NCBI RefSeq assembly: GCF_051020985.1
Contig: NC_134999.1
Coordinates: 7,254,001 to 7,318,000 of the forward strand
Length of the DNA stretch: 64,000 nucleotides
Source: Nomia melanderi
Lineage: Eukaryota; Arthropoda; Insecta; Hymenoptera; Halictidae
Direction: 5' to 3'
The notes beneath the pieces are model-generated. The model was given only the letters and a program-made list of their open reading frames with translations. It had not been told where the DNA came from and did no database searches. How positions within the stretch are numbered: the first letter of the stretch is position 1; each line of letters opens with the position of its first letter. Made by a program: the position numbers and the translations under genes. This document shows, piece by piece, positions 13,213 through 25,116 of the stretch.

Positions 13213-14689
13213 TTGGTCCCTATGAGACCTCGTCCTGGAGTCATATCACTGCTAAGTCAAATGGCTTCCCCCGACCTTCCTGGCAATTCTGGCCGATGGA
13301 TACCAAGTTTTCCACTTTGGCAACCTTGTTTGTATAGTCTAAAGTCATTTTCGACCAAAAGTATCCAGGCCTTCCCATCGGTCAGCCGGATGTAGCCTTG
13401 GTCCCTATGAGATCTCGTGCTGGAGTCCCATCACTGCTAAGTCAAATGGCTACCCCCGACTTTCCTGGCAATTCTGGCCGACGGAATCCAAGTTTTCCAC
13501 TTTGGCAACCTGGTTTGTATAGTCTAAAGTCATTTTCGACCAAAAGTATCCCGACCTTCCCAGCGGTCAGCCGGATGTAGCCTTGGTCCCTATGAGACCT
13601 CGCCCTGGTGTCCAATCACTGCTAAGTCAAATGACTACCCCCGACCTTCCTGGCAATTCTGCCCGACGGAATCCAAGTTTTGCACTTTGGCAAACTGGTT
13701 TGTATAGTCTAAAGTCAATTTCGACCAAAAGTATCCCGACCTTCCCATCGGTCAGCCGGATGTAGCCTTGGAACCTATGAAACCTCGTCCTGGACTCCCA
13801 TCACAGCTAAGTCAAATGTCTCCCCCGACCTTCCTGGCAATTCCGGCCGACGGAATCCAAGTTTTGCACTTTGGCAACCTGGTTTGTATAGTCTAAAGTC
13901 ATTTTCGACCAAAAGTATCCAGACCTTCCCATCGGTCAGCCGGATGTAGCCTTGGTCCCTATGAGACCTCTCCCTTGTGTCCAATCACTTCTAAGTCAAA
14001 TGGCTTCCCCCGACATTCCTGGCAATTCTGGCCGACGGAATCCAAGTTTTCCACTTTGGCAACCTGATTTGTATAGTCTAAAGTCAATTTCGAATAAAAG
14101 TATCCCGAACTTCCCATCGGTCAGCCGGATGTAGCCTTGGTCCCTATGAGACCTCTCCCTTGTGTCCAATCACTTCTAAGTCAAATGGCTTCCCTCGACC
14201 TTCCTGGCAATTCTGCCCGACGGAATCCATGTTTTCACTTTAGCAACCTGGTTTGTATAGTCTAAAGTCATTTTCGACCAAAAGTAACCCGACCTTCCCA
14301 TCGGTCAGCCGGATGTAGCCTTGGAACCTATGAGACCTCGTCCTGGAGTCCCGTCACAGCTAAGTCAAATGGCTCCCCCGACCTTCCTGGCAATTCCGGC
14401 CGACGGAATCCATGTTTTACACTTTGGAAACCTGGTTTGTATAGTCTAAAGTCAATTTCGACCAAAAGTATCCCGACCCACCCATCGGTCAGCCCAATGT
14501 AGCCTTGGTCCCTATGAGCCCTCTCCCTGGTGTCCAATCACTGCTAAGTCAAATGGCTTCCCCCGACCTTCCTGGCAATTCTGGCTGACGGAATCCAAGT
14601 TTTCCACTTTGGAAACCCGGATTGTATAGTCTAAAGTCAATTTCGACCAAAAGTATCCCGACCTTCCCATCGGTCAGCCGGATGTAGCC

Positions 14690-14872
14690 TTCGTCCCTAT
14701 GAGACATCGTCCTGGAGTCCCATCACTGCTAAGTCAAATGGCTCCCCCGACGTACCTGGCAATTCTGCCGACGGAATCCAAGTTTTGCACTTTGGAAACC
14801 TGGATCGAATAGTCTAAAGTCAATTTTGTCCAAAAGAATCCCGACTTTCCCATCGGTCAGCAGGATGTAGCC
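14690..14872 (+). repeat. Junction monomer joining the two 14-monomer copies
   Basis: The head (CATCGTCCTGGAGTC, GGCTCCCCCGACGTACC, CTGCCGACGG) matches the monomers at 1921 and 17278. The tail (GGATCGAATAG, TTTTGTCCAAAAGAATCCC, AGCAGGATG) matches the monomer at 12100. The switch lies in the shared stretch between CCGACGGAATCC and AAACCTGGAT. This is the expected scar of an unequal exchange between the end of the unit and the monomer preceding it. Confidence 0.85.
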
Positions 14873-17460
14873 TTGGAACCTATGAGACGTCGTCCTGGAG
14901 TCCCATCACTGCTAAGTCAAATGGCTACCCCCGACCTTCCTGGCAATTCTGGCCGACGGAATCCAAGTTTTCCACTTTGGCCACCTGGTGTGTATAGTCT
15001 AAAGTCATTTTCGACCAAAAGTATCCAGACTTTCACATCGGTCAGCTGGATGTAGCATTGGTCCCTGTGAGACCTCGCCCTGGTGTCCAATCACTGCAAA
15101 GTCAAATGACTACTCCCGGCCTTCATGGCAATTCTGCCCGACGGAATCCAAGTTTTCCACTTTGGCAACCTGGTTTGTATAGTCTAAAGTCATTTTCGAC
15201 CAAAAGTATCCAGATCTTCCCATCGGTCAGCCGGATGTAGCTTTGGTCCCTATGAGAGCTCGTCCTGGAGTCCCATCACTGCGAAGTCAAATGGCTACCC
15301 CCGACCTTTCTGGCAATTCTGCCCGACGGAATCCAAGTTTTGCACTTTGGAAACCTGGATCGAATAGTCTAAAGTCAATTTTGTCCAAAAGAATCCCGAC
15401 TTTCCCATCGGTCAGCAGGATGTAGCCTTGGAACCTATGAGACGTCGTCCTGGAGTCCCATCACTGCTAAGTCAAATGGCTACCCCCGACCTTCCTGGCA
15501 ATTCTGGCCGACGGAATCCAAGTTTTCCACTTTGGCCACCTGGTGTGTATAGTCTAAAGTCATTTTCGACCAAAAGTATCCAGACTTTCCCATCGGTCAG
15601 CCGGATGTAGCCTTGGTCCCTGTGAGACCTCGTCATGGAGTCCCATCACTGCTATGTCGAATGGCAGATACCCCCGACATTCCTGGCTACTCTGCCCGAC
15701 GGAAACCAAGTTTTCCACTTTGGAAACCTGATTTCTATTGTCTAAAGTCAATTTCGACCAAAAGTATCCCGACCTTCCCATCGGGCAGCCGGATGTAGCC
15801 TTGGTCCCTATGAGACCTCGTCCTGGAGTCATATCACTGCTAAGTCAAATGGCTTCCCCCGACCTTCCTGGCAATTCTGGCCGATGGATACCAAGTTTTC
15901 CACTTTGGCAACCTTGTTTGTATAGTCTAAAGTCATTTTCGACCAAAAGTATCCAGGCCTTCCCATCGGTCAGCCGGATGTAGCCTTGGTCCCTATGAGA
16001 TCTCGTGCTGGAGTCCCATCACTGCTAAGTCAAATGGCTACCCCCGACTTTCCTGGCAATTCTGGCCGACGGAATCCAAGTTTTCCACTTTGGCAACCTG
16101 GTTTGTATAGTCTAAAGTCATTTTCGACCAAAAGTATCCCGACCTTCCCAGCGGTCAGCCGGATGTAGCCTTGGTCCCTATGAGACCTCGCCCTGGTGTC
16201 CAATCACTGCTAAGTCAAATGACTACCCCCGACCTTCCTGGCAATTCTGCCCGACGGAATCCAAGTTTTGCACTTTGGCAAACTGGTTTGTATAGTCTAA
16301 AGTCAATTTCGACCAAAAGTATCCCGACCTTCCCATCGGTCAGCCGGATGTAGCCTTGGAACCTATGAAACCTCGTCCTGGACTCCCATCACAGCTAAGT
16401 CAAATGTCTCCCCCGACCTTCCTGGCAATTCCGGCCGACGGAATCCAAGTTTTGCACTTTGGCAACCTGGTTTGTATAGTCTAAAGTCATTTTCGACCAA
16501 AAGTATCCAGACCTTCCCATCGGTCAGCCGGATGTAGCCTTGGTCCCTATGAGACCTCTCCCTTGTGTCCAATCACTTCTAAGTCAAATGGCTTCCCCCG
16601 ACATTCCTGGCAATTCTGGCCGACGGAATCCAAGTTTTCCACTTTGGCAACCTGATTTGTATAGTCTAAAGTCAATTTCGAATAAAAGTATCCCGAACTT
16701 CCCATCGGTCAGCCGGATGTAGCCTTGGTCCCTATGAGACCTCTCCCTTGTGTCCAATCACTTCTAAGTCAAATGGCTTCCCTCGACCTTCCTGGCAATT
16801 CTGCCCGACGGAATCCATGTTTTCACTTTAGCAACCTGGTTTGTATAGTCTAAAGTCATTTTCGACCAAAAGTAACCCGACCTTCCCATCGGTCAGCCGG
16901 ATGTAGCCTTGGAACCTATGAGACCTCGTCCTGGAGTCCCGTCACAGCTAAGTCAAATGGCTCCCCCGACCTTCCTGGCAATTCCGGCCGACGGAATCCA
17001 TGTTTTACACTTTGGAAACCTGGTTTGTATAGTCTAAAGTCAATTTCGACCAAAAGTATCCCGACCCACCCATCGGTCAGCCCAATGTAGCCTTGGTCCC
17101 TATGAGCCCTCTCCCTGGTGTCCAATCACTGCTAAGTCAAATGGCTTCCCCCGACCTTCCTGGCAATTCTGGCTGACGGAATCCAAGTTTTCCACTTTGG
17201 AAACCCGGATTGTATAGTCTAAAGTCAATTTCGACCAAAAGTATCCCGACCTTCCCATCGGTCAGCCGGATGTAGCCTTCGTCCCTATGAGACATCGTCC
17301 TGGAGTCCCATCACTGCTAAGTCAAATGGCTCCCCCGACGTACCTGGCAATTCTGCCGACGGAATCCAAGTTTTGCACTTTGGAAACCTGGATTGTATAG
17401 TCTAAAGTCAATTTCGGCCAAAAGTATCCCGACCTTCCCATCGGTCAGCCGGATGTAGCC
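14873..17460 (+). repeat. 14-monomer higher-order unit, copy 2 (2588 bp)
   Basis: This follows copy 1 directly and repeats its 14 monomers in order, including the 188-bp monomer at 15613 and the TTTTCACTTTAGC deletion variant in the monomer at 16725. Its last monomers (from 16784) also form the beginning of segment B, so this end of the unit is continuous with an A-like sequence while copy 1 is cut short by the junction monomer. The near absence of differences points to a recent duplication or an assembly duplication. Confidence 0.9.
15613..15800 (+). repeat. 188-bp GCAGATACC subfamily monomer
   Basis: Copy of 13025-13212 in 14-monomer unit copy 2; no difference was seen. Confidence 0.85.
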
Positions 17461-20400
17461 TTGGTCCTTATGAGACCTCGTCCTGGAATCCCATTACAGC
17501 TAAGTCAAATGACTACCCCCGACCTTCCTGGCAATTCCGCCCGAACGGAATCGAAGTTTTCCACTTTGGCCACCTGGTTTGTACAGTCTAAAGTCCTTTT
17601 CGACCCAAAGTATCCAGACCTTCGCATCGGTCAGCCGGATGTAGCCTTGGTCCCTATGAGACCTCGCCCTGGTGTCCAATCACTGCTGAGTCAAATGACT
17701 ACCCCCGACCTTCCTGGCAATTCTGCCCGACGGAATCCAAGTTTTCTACTTTGGCAACCTGGTATGTATAGTCTAAAGTCATTTTCCACCAAAAGTATCC
17801 CGACCTTCCCATCGGTCAGCCCGATGTAGCCTTGGTCCCTATGAGTCCTCGTCCTGGAGTGCTATCACTGCTAAGTCAAATGGCTTCCCCCGACCTTCCT
17901 GGCAATTCTGCCCGACGGAGTCCAAGTTTTCCACTTTGCGAACCTGGATTGTATAGTCTAAAGTCTATTTCGACGAAAAGTATCCCGACCATCCCATCCG
18001 GCAGCCGGATGTAGCCTTGGTCCCTATGAGACCTCGCCCTGCAGTCCAATCACTGCTAAGACAAATTGCTACCCCCGACCTTCCTGGCAATTCTGCCCGA
18101 CGGAATCCAAGTTTTGCACTTTGGCAACATGGTTTGTATAGTCTAAAGTCATTTTCGACCAAAAGTATCCAGGCCTTCCCATCGGTCAGCCGCATGTAGC
18201 CTTGGTCCCTATGAGACCTCGTCCTGGAGTCCCATCACAGCTAAGTCAAATGGCTCCCCCGACCTTCCTGGCAATTCCGGCCGACGGAATCCAAGTTTTT
18301 CATTTTGGAAACCTGGTTTGTATAGTCTAAAGTCATTTGCGACCAAAAGTATCCAGACCTTCCCATCGCTCAGCCGGATGTAGCCTTGGCACCTATGAGA
18401 CCTCTTCCTGGAGTACCATCACTGCTAATTCAAGTGACTACCCCCGACCGTCCTGGCAATTCTGCCGGACGGAGTCCAACTTTTCCACTTTGGAAACCTG
18501 GTTTGTATAGTCTAAAGTCGATTTGGACCAAAAGTATCCCGACCTTCCCATCGGTCAGCCGGATGTAGCCTCCGTCCCTATGAGACGTGGTCCTCGAGTC
18601 CCATCAATGCAAAGTCAAATGGCTACCCCCGACCTTCCTGGCAATTCCGGCCGACGGAATCCAAGTTTTCCACTATGGAAACCTGGTTTGTATAGTCTAC
18701 AGTCATTTTCGACCAAAAGTATCCCGACCTTCCCATCGGTCAGCCGGATGTAGCCTTGGTCCCAATGAGACCTCTCCCTGGTGTGCAATCACTGCTAAGT
18801 CAAATGGCTTCCCCCGACCTTCCTGGCAATTCTGGCCGACGGAATCCAAGATTTCCACTTTGAAAACCTGGTTTGTATAGTCTAAAGTCAGTTTCGACCA
18901 AAAGTATCCCGACCTTCCCATCGGTCAGCCGGATGTAGCCTTGGTCCCTATGAGACCTCTCCCTGGTGTCCAATCACTGCTAAGTCAAATGGCTTCCCCC
19001 GACCTTCCTGGTAATTCTGGCGGACGGAACCCAAGTCTTCCACTTTGGAAACCTGGATTGTATAGTCTACAGTCAATTTCGACCAAAAGTATCCCTACCT
19101 TCCCATCGGTCAGCCGGACGTAGCCTTCGTCCCTATGAGACATCGTCCTCGAGTGCCATCACTGCTAAGTCAAATGGCTACCTCCGACCTTTCTGGCAAT
19201 TCTGCCCGACGGAATCCAAGTTTTGCACTTTGGAAACCTGGATTGTATAGTCTAAAGTCAATTTCGAACAAAAGTATCCTGACCTTCCCATCGGACAGCC
19301 GGATGTAGCCTTGGAACCTGTGAGACCTCGTCCTGGAGTCCCATCACTGCTAAGTCAAATAACTTCCCCCGACCTTCCTGGCAATTCTGGCCGACGGAAT
19401 CCAAGATTTCCACTTTGAAAACCTGGTTTGTATAGTCTAAAGTCAGTTTCGAACAAAAGTATCCCGACCTTCCCATCGGTCAGCCGGATGTAGCCTTGGT
19501 CCCTATGAGACCTCTCCCTGGTGTCCAATCACTGCTAAGTCAAATGGCTTCCCCCGACCTTCCTGGTAATTCTGGCCGACGGAACCCAAGTCTTCCACTT
19601 TGGAAACCTGGATTGTATAGTCTACAGTCAATTTCGACCAAAAGTATCCCTACCTTCCCATCGGTCAGCCGGACGTAGCCTTCGTCCCTATGAGACATCG
19701 TCCTCGAGTGCCATCACTGCTAAGTCAAATGGCTACATCCGACCTTTCTGGCAATTCTGCCCGAAGGAATCCAAGTTTTGCACTTTGGAAACCTGGATTG
19801 TATAGTCTAAAGTTAATTTCGGCCAAAAGTATCCCGACCTTCCCATCGGACAGCCGGATGTAGCCTTGGAACCTGTGAGGCCTCGTCCTGGAGTTCCATC
19901 ACTGCTAAGTCAAATGACTACCCCCGACCTTCCTGGCAATTCTGCTCCGACGGAATCCAAGTTCTCCACTTTGGCAACCTGGTTTGTATAGTCTAAAGTC
20001 ATTTTCGACCAAAAGTATACAGACCTTCCCATCGGAGAGCCGGATGTACCCTTTGTCCCTATGAGACATAGCCGTGGTGTCTAATCACTGCTAAGTCAAA
20101 TGGCTACCCCCGACCTTCCTGGCAATTCTGGCCTACGGAATCCAAGTTTTCCACTTTGGAAACCCGGATTGTATAGTCTAAAGTCAATTTCGACCAAAAG
20201 TATCCCGACCCTCCCATCCGTCAGCCGGATGTAGCCTTGGTCCCAATGAGACCTCGCCCTGGTGTCCAATCACTGCTAAGTCAAATGGCTACCCCCGACC
20301 TTCCTGGCAATTCTGCCCGAGGGAATCCAAGTTTTGCACTTTGGAAACCTGGATTGTATAGTCTAAAGTCAATTTCGACCAAAAGTATCCCGAAATTCCC

Positions 20401-21535
20401 ATCGGTCAGCTGGATGTAGCCTTGGTCTCTATGAGACATCTCCCTGGTGTCCAATCACTGCTAAGTCAAATGGCTTCCCCCGACCTTCCTGGCAATTCTG
20501 GCCGACGGAATCCAAGTTTTCCACTTTGGAAACCCGGATTGTATAGTCTAAAGTCAATTTCGACCAGAAGTATCCCGAACTTCCCATCGGTCAGCCGCAT
20601 GTAGCCTTGGAACCTATGAGACCTCGTCCTGGAGTCCCATCACTGCTAAATCAAATGCCTACCCCCGACCTTCCTGGCAGTACTGCCCGACGGAATCCAT
20701 GTTTTGCACTTTGGAAACCTCGATTGTATAGTTTAAAGTCAATTTCGACCAAAAGTATCCCGAACTTCCCATCGGTCAGCTGGATGTAGCCTTGGTCCCT
20801 ATGAGACCTCGTCCTGGAGTCCAATCACTGCTAAGTCAAATGACTACTCCCGTCCTTCCTGGCAACTCTGCCCGACGGAATCCAAGTTTTGCACTTGGGA
20901 AACCTGTATTGTATAGTCTAAAGTCAATTTCGACCAAAAGTATCCCGAACTTCCCATCGGTCAGCCGGATGTAGCCTTGGAACCTATGAGACCTCGTCCT
21001 GGAGTCCCATCACTGCTAAATCAAATGACTACCCCCGATCTTCCTGGCAATTCTGCCCGACGGAATCCAAGTTTTGCACTTTGGAAGCCTGTATTGTATA
21101 GTCTAAAGTCAATTTCGACCAAAAGTATCCCGAACTTCCCATTGGTCAGTCGGATGTAGCCTTGGAACCTATGTGACCTCGTCCTGGAGTCCCATCACTG
21201 CTAAGTCAAATGGCTACCCCCGACCTTCCTGGCAATTCTGGCCGACGGAATCCAAGTTTTACACTTTGGCAACCTGGTTTGTATAGTCTAAAGTCATTTT
21301 CGACCAAAAGTATCCAGACCATCCCATCGGTCCGCCGGATGTAGCCTTGGTCCCTATGAGACCTCGCCCAGGTGTCCAATCACTGCTATGTCAAATGGCT
21401 ACCCCCGTCCTTCCTGGCAACTCTGCCCGACGGAATTCAAGTTTTGCACTTTGGAAGCCTGTACTGTATAGTCTAAAGTCAATTTCGACCAAAAGTATCC
21501 CGAACTTCCCATTGGTCAATCGGATGTAGCCTTGG
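16784..21535 (+). repeat. Segment B, rearranged second copy of segment A
   Basis: The monomer order follows segment A with three register changes: one monomer missing relative to A's 2290-2474, three monomers gained at 19126-19680, and one missing relative to A's 4880-5064. The net difference is 184 bp (4752 against 4568 bp). Scattered substitutions separate the copies, for example CTCGCCCAGG here against CTCGCACAGG in A. Beyond 21535 the sequence changes to a CCTCGCCCTGCAGTCC monomer (21532) that also occurs at 2845 and 18017. Confidence 0.85.
18756..19865 (+). repeat. 3-monomer duplication inside segment B
   Basis: Monomers 18941 and 19126 recur as 19496 and 19681, 555 bp apart. They share GGTAATTCTGG, CGGAACCCAAGTCTTCC, TATCCCTACC and the unusual CCGGACGTAGCC junction. 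Segment A has only one copy of these (3769 and 3954). The monomer at 19311 is chimeric: its head (TTGGAACCTGTGAGACC) is of the 4139 type, and its tail (CAAGATTTCCACTTTGAAAACC) is of the 3584 or 18756 type. It marks the exchange point. Confidence 0.8.
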
Positions 21536-22002
21536 TCCCTATGAGACCTCGCCCTGCAGTCCAATCACTGCTAAGACAAATTGCTACCCCCGACCTTCCT
21601 GGCAATTCTGCCCGACGGAATCCAAGTTTTGCACTTTGGCAACCTGGTTTGTATAGTCTAAAGTCATTTTCGACCAAAAGTATTCAGGCCTTCCCATCGG
21701 TCAGTCGGATGTAGCCTTGGTCCCTATGAGACCTCGTCCTGTAGTCCCATCACTGCTAAGTCAAATGGCTACCCCCGACCTTCCTGGCAATTCTGCCCGA
21801 CGGAATCCAAGTTTTGCGCTTTGGAAACCTGGATTGTATAGTCTAAAGTCAATTTCGACCAAAAGTATCCCGAACTTCTCATCGGTCAGCCGGATGTAGC
21901 CTTGGTCGCTATTAGATCTCGTCCTGGAGTCCCATCAGTGCTAAGTCAAGTGACTACCCCCGACCTTCCTGGCAATTCTGGCCGAAGGAATCCAAGTTTT
22001 CC

Positions 22003-22422
22003 ACTTTGGAAACCTGGATTGTATAATCTAAAGTCAATTTCGACCAAAAGTATCCCGACCTTCCCATCGCTCAGCCGGATGTAGCCTTGGTCCCTATGAG
22101 ACCTCGCCCTGGTGTCCAATCACTGCTAAGTCAAATGGCTACCCCCGACCTTCGTGGCAATTCTGGCCGACGGAATACAAGTTTTCAACTTTGTAAACCT
22201 GGATTGTTTAGTCTAAAGTCAATTTCGACCAAAAGTATCCCGACCTTCCCATCGGTCAGCCGGATGTAGCCTTGGTCGCTATTAGATCTCGTCCTGGAGT
22301 CACATCACTGCTAAGTCAAATGACTACCCCGACCTTCCTGGCAATTCTGCCCGACGGAATCCAAGTTTTGCACTTTGGAAACCTGGATTGTATAGTCTAA
22401 AGTCAATTTCGACCAAAAGTAT
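22003..22422 (+). repeat. 8-monomer-spaced duplication, first copy
   Basis: About 420 bp recurs 1478 bp (8 monomers) downstream at 23481-23900. It includes the rare variants TGTATAATCTAAAG, CATCGCTCAGCC, CCTTCGTGGCAATTC, CGGAATACAAG and TTTTCAACTTTGTAAACC. One substitution was noticed (CACTGCTAAG here, CACTGCCAAG there). Confidence 0.8.
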
Positions 22423-23480
22423 CCCGACCTTCCCATCGGTCAGCCGGATGTAGCCTTGGTCCTTATGAGACCTCTCCCTGGTTTCTAATCACTGCTAAGT
22501 CAAATGGCTTCCCCCGACATTCCTGGCAATTCTGCCTGACGGAATCCAAGTTTTGCACATTGGAAACCTGGATTGTATAGTCTAAAGTCAATTTCGACCA
22601 AAAGTATCCCGAACTTCCCATCGGTCAGCCGGATTTAGCCTTGGTCCCTAAGAGATCTCGTCCTGGAGTCCCATCACTGCTAAGTCGAATGGCTCCCCAG
22701 ACCTTCCTGGCAATTCCGGCCGACGGAATCCAAGTTTTCCACTTTGGAAACATGGATTGTATAGTCTAAAGTCAATTTCGACCAAAAGTATCCAGACCTT
22801 CCCATCGGTCAGCCGGATGTAGCCTTGGAAGCTATGAGACCTCGTCCTAGAGTCCCATCACTGCTAAGTCAAATGGCTACACCCGACCTTTCTGGCAATT
22901 CTGCCCGACGGAATCCAAGTTTTCCACTTTGGAAAACTGGATTGTATAGTCTAAAGTCAATTTCGACCAAAAGTATCCCGAACTTCCCATGGGTCAGCCG
23001 GATGTAGCCTTCGTCCCTATGAGACATCGTCGTGGAGTCCCATCACTGCTAAGTCAAATGGCTACCCCCGACCTTCCTGGCAATTCTGCCCGACGGATTC
23101 CAAGTTTTGCACATTGGAAACCTGGATTGTATAGTCTAAAGTCAATATCGACCAAAAGTATCCCGACCTTCCCATCGGTCAGCCGGATGTAGCCTTCGTC
23201 CCTATGAGACCTCGTCCTGGAGTCCCAACACAGCTAAGGCAAATGGCTACACCCGACGTTCCTGGCAATTCTGGCCGACGGAATCCAAGTTTTCCACTTT
23301 GGAAACCCGGATTGTTTAGTCTAATGTTAATTCCGACCAAAAGTATCCCGAACTTATCATCGGTCAGCCGGATGTAGCTTTCGTCCCTAAGAGACCTCGT
23401 CCTGGAGTCCGATCACAGCTAAGTCAAATGGCTACCCCCGACCTTCCTTGCAATTCTGACCGACGGAATCCGAGTTTTGT

Positions 23481-23900
23481 ACTTTGGAAACCTGGATTGT
23501 ATAATCTAAAGTCAATTTCGACCAAAAGTATCCCGACCTTCCCATCGCTCAGCCGGATGTAGCCTTGGTCCCTATGAGACCTCGCCCTGGTGTCCAATCA
23601 CTGCTAAGTCAAATGGCTACCCCCGACCTTCGTGGCAATTCTGGCCGACGGAATACAAGTTTTCAACTTTGTAAACCTGGATTGTTTAGTCTAAAGTCAA
23701 TTTCGACCAAAAGTATCCCGACCTTCCCATCGGTCAGCCGGATGTAGCCTTGGTCGCTATTAGATCTCGTCCTGGAGTCACATCACTGCCAAGTCAAATG
23801 ACTACCCCGACCTTCCTGGCAATTCTGCCCGACGGAATCCAAGTTTTGCACTTTGGAAACCTGGATTGTATAGTCTAAAGTCAATTTCGACCAAAAGTAT
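23481..23900 (+). repeat. 8-monomer-spaced duplication, second copy
   Basis: Partner of 22003-22422. It ends where this copy continues into TATTCAGGCC while the first continues into TATCCCGACC, so the exchange point is inside a monomer. Confidence 0.8.
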
Positions 23901-24555
23901 TCAGGCCTTCCCATCGGTCAGTCGGATGTAGCCTTCGTCCCTATGAGACATCGTCCTGGAGTCCCATCACTGCTAAGTCAAATGACTACCCCGACCGTCC
24001 TGGCAATTCTGCCCGACGGAATCCAAGTTTTGCACTTTGGAAACCTGGATTGTATAGTCTAAAGACAATTTCGACCAAAAGTATCCCGACCTTCCCATCG
24101 GTCAGCCGGATGTAGCTTTGGTCCCTATGAGACCTCGTCCTGGAGTCCCATCACAGCTAAGTCAAATGGCTCCCTCGACCTTCCTGGCAATTCTGGCCGA
24201 CGGAATCCAAGTTTTCCACTTTGGCAACCTGGTTTGTATAGTCTAAAGTCATTTTCGACCAAAAGTATTCAGGCCTTCCCATCGGTCAGCCGGATGTAGC
24301 TTTGGTCCCTATGAGACCTCGTCCTGGAGTCCCATCACAGCTAAGTCAAATGGCTACCCCCGACCTTCCTGGCAATTCTGCCCGACGGAATTCAAGTTTT
24401 CCACTTTGGAAACCTGGTTTGGATAGTCTAAAGTCAATTTCGACTAAAAGTATCCAGAACTTCCCATCGGTCAGCCGGATGTAACCTTGGAACCTGAGAC
24501 CTCGTCCTGGAGTCCCATCACTGCTAAGTCAAATGACTACCTCCGACATTCCTGC

Positions 24556-25116
24556 CAATTCTGCCCGACGGAATCCAAGTTTTCCACTTTGGAAACCTGG
24601 TTTGGATAGTCTAAAGTCAATTTCGACTAAAAGTATCCCGAACTACACATCGGTCAGCCGGATGTAGCCTCGGAACCTGAGACTTCGTCCTGGAGTCCCG
24701 TCACTGCTTAGTCAAATGACTACCCCCGACCTTCCTGCCAATTCTGCCCGACGGAGTCCAAGTTTTCCACTTTGGAAACCTGGTTTGTATGGCCTAAAGT
24801 CATTTTCGACCAAAAGTATCCCGACTATCCCATCGGTCAGCCGGATGTAGCCTTGGTCCCTATGAGACCTCGTCCAGGAGTCCCATCACAGCTATGTCAA
24901 ATGGCAGCTACCCCCGACATTCCTAGCTACTCTGCCCGACGGAATCCAAGATTCCACTTTGAAAACCAGATTTCTATAGTCTAAAGTCAATTTCGACCAA
25001 AAGTATCCCGACCTTACCATCGGTCAGCCGGATGTAGCCTTCGTCCCTATGAGACCTCATCCTGGAGTCCCATCACTGCTAAGTCAAATGGCTTCCCTCG
25101 ACCTTCCTGGCAATTC
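24556..25116 (+). repeat. 14-monomer-spaced block, first copy
   Basis: About 561 bp that recurs 2586 bp downstream at 27142-27702, inside C1. It includes the AACTACACATCGG tail, the GCCTCGGAACCTGAGAC head, the GTATGGCCTAAAG variant and a 187-bp GCAGCTACC monomer. This copy lies just upstream of C1, which places a C1-like block before the large duplication. Confidence 0.8.
24853..25039 (+). repeat. 187-bp GCAGCTACC subfamily monomer
   Basis: It has the three-base insertion and a one-base loss (AAGATTCCACTTTGAAAACC), with CCTAGCTACTCTGCC and CAGATTTCTATAGTC. Confidence 0.85.

Larger units (their letters stand above)
12285..14872 (+). repeat. 14-monomer higher-order unit, copy 1 (2588 bp)
   Basis: Fourteen monomers start at 12285, 12470, 12655, 12840, 13025 (188 bp), 13213, 13398, 13583, 13768 (184), 13952, 14137 (184), 14321 (184), 14505 and 14690 (183). 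Each corresponds in order, and as far as I can read base for base, to a monomer in 14873-17460. Only the last monomer differs: here its second half is of the GGATCGAATAG type, while in copy 2 it is GGATTGTATAG. The last few monomers also match segment A around 1426-2103. Confidence 0.9.
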
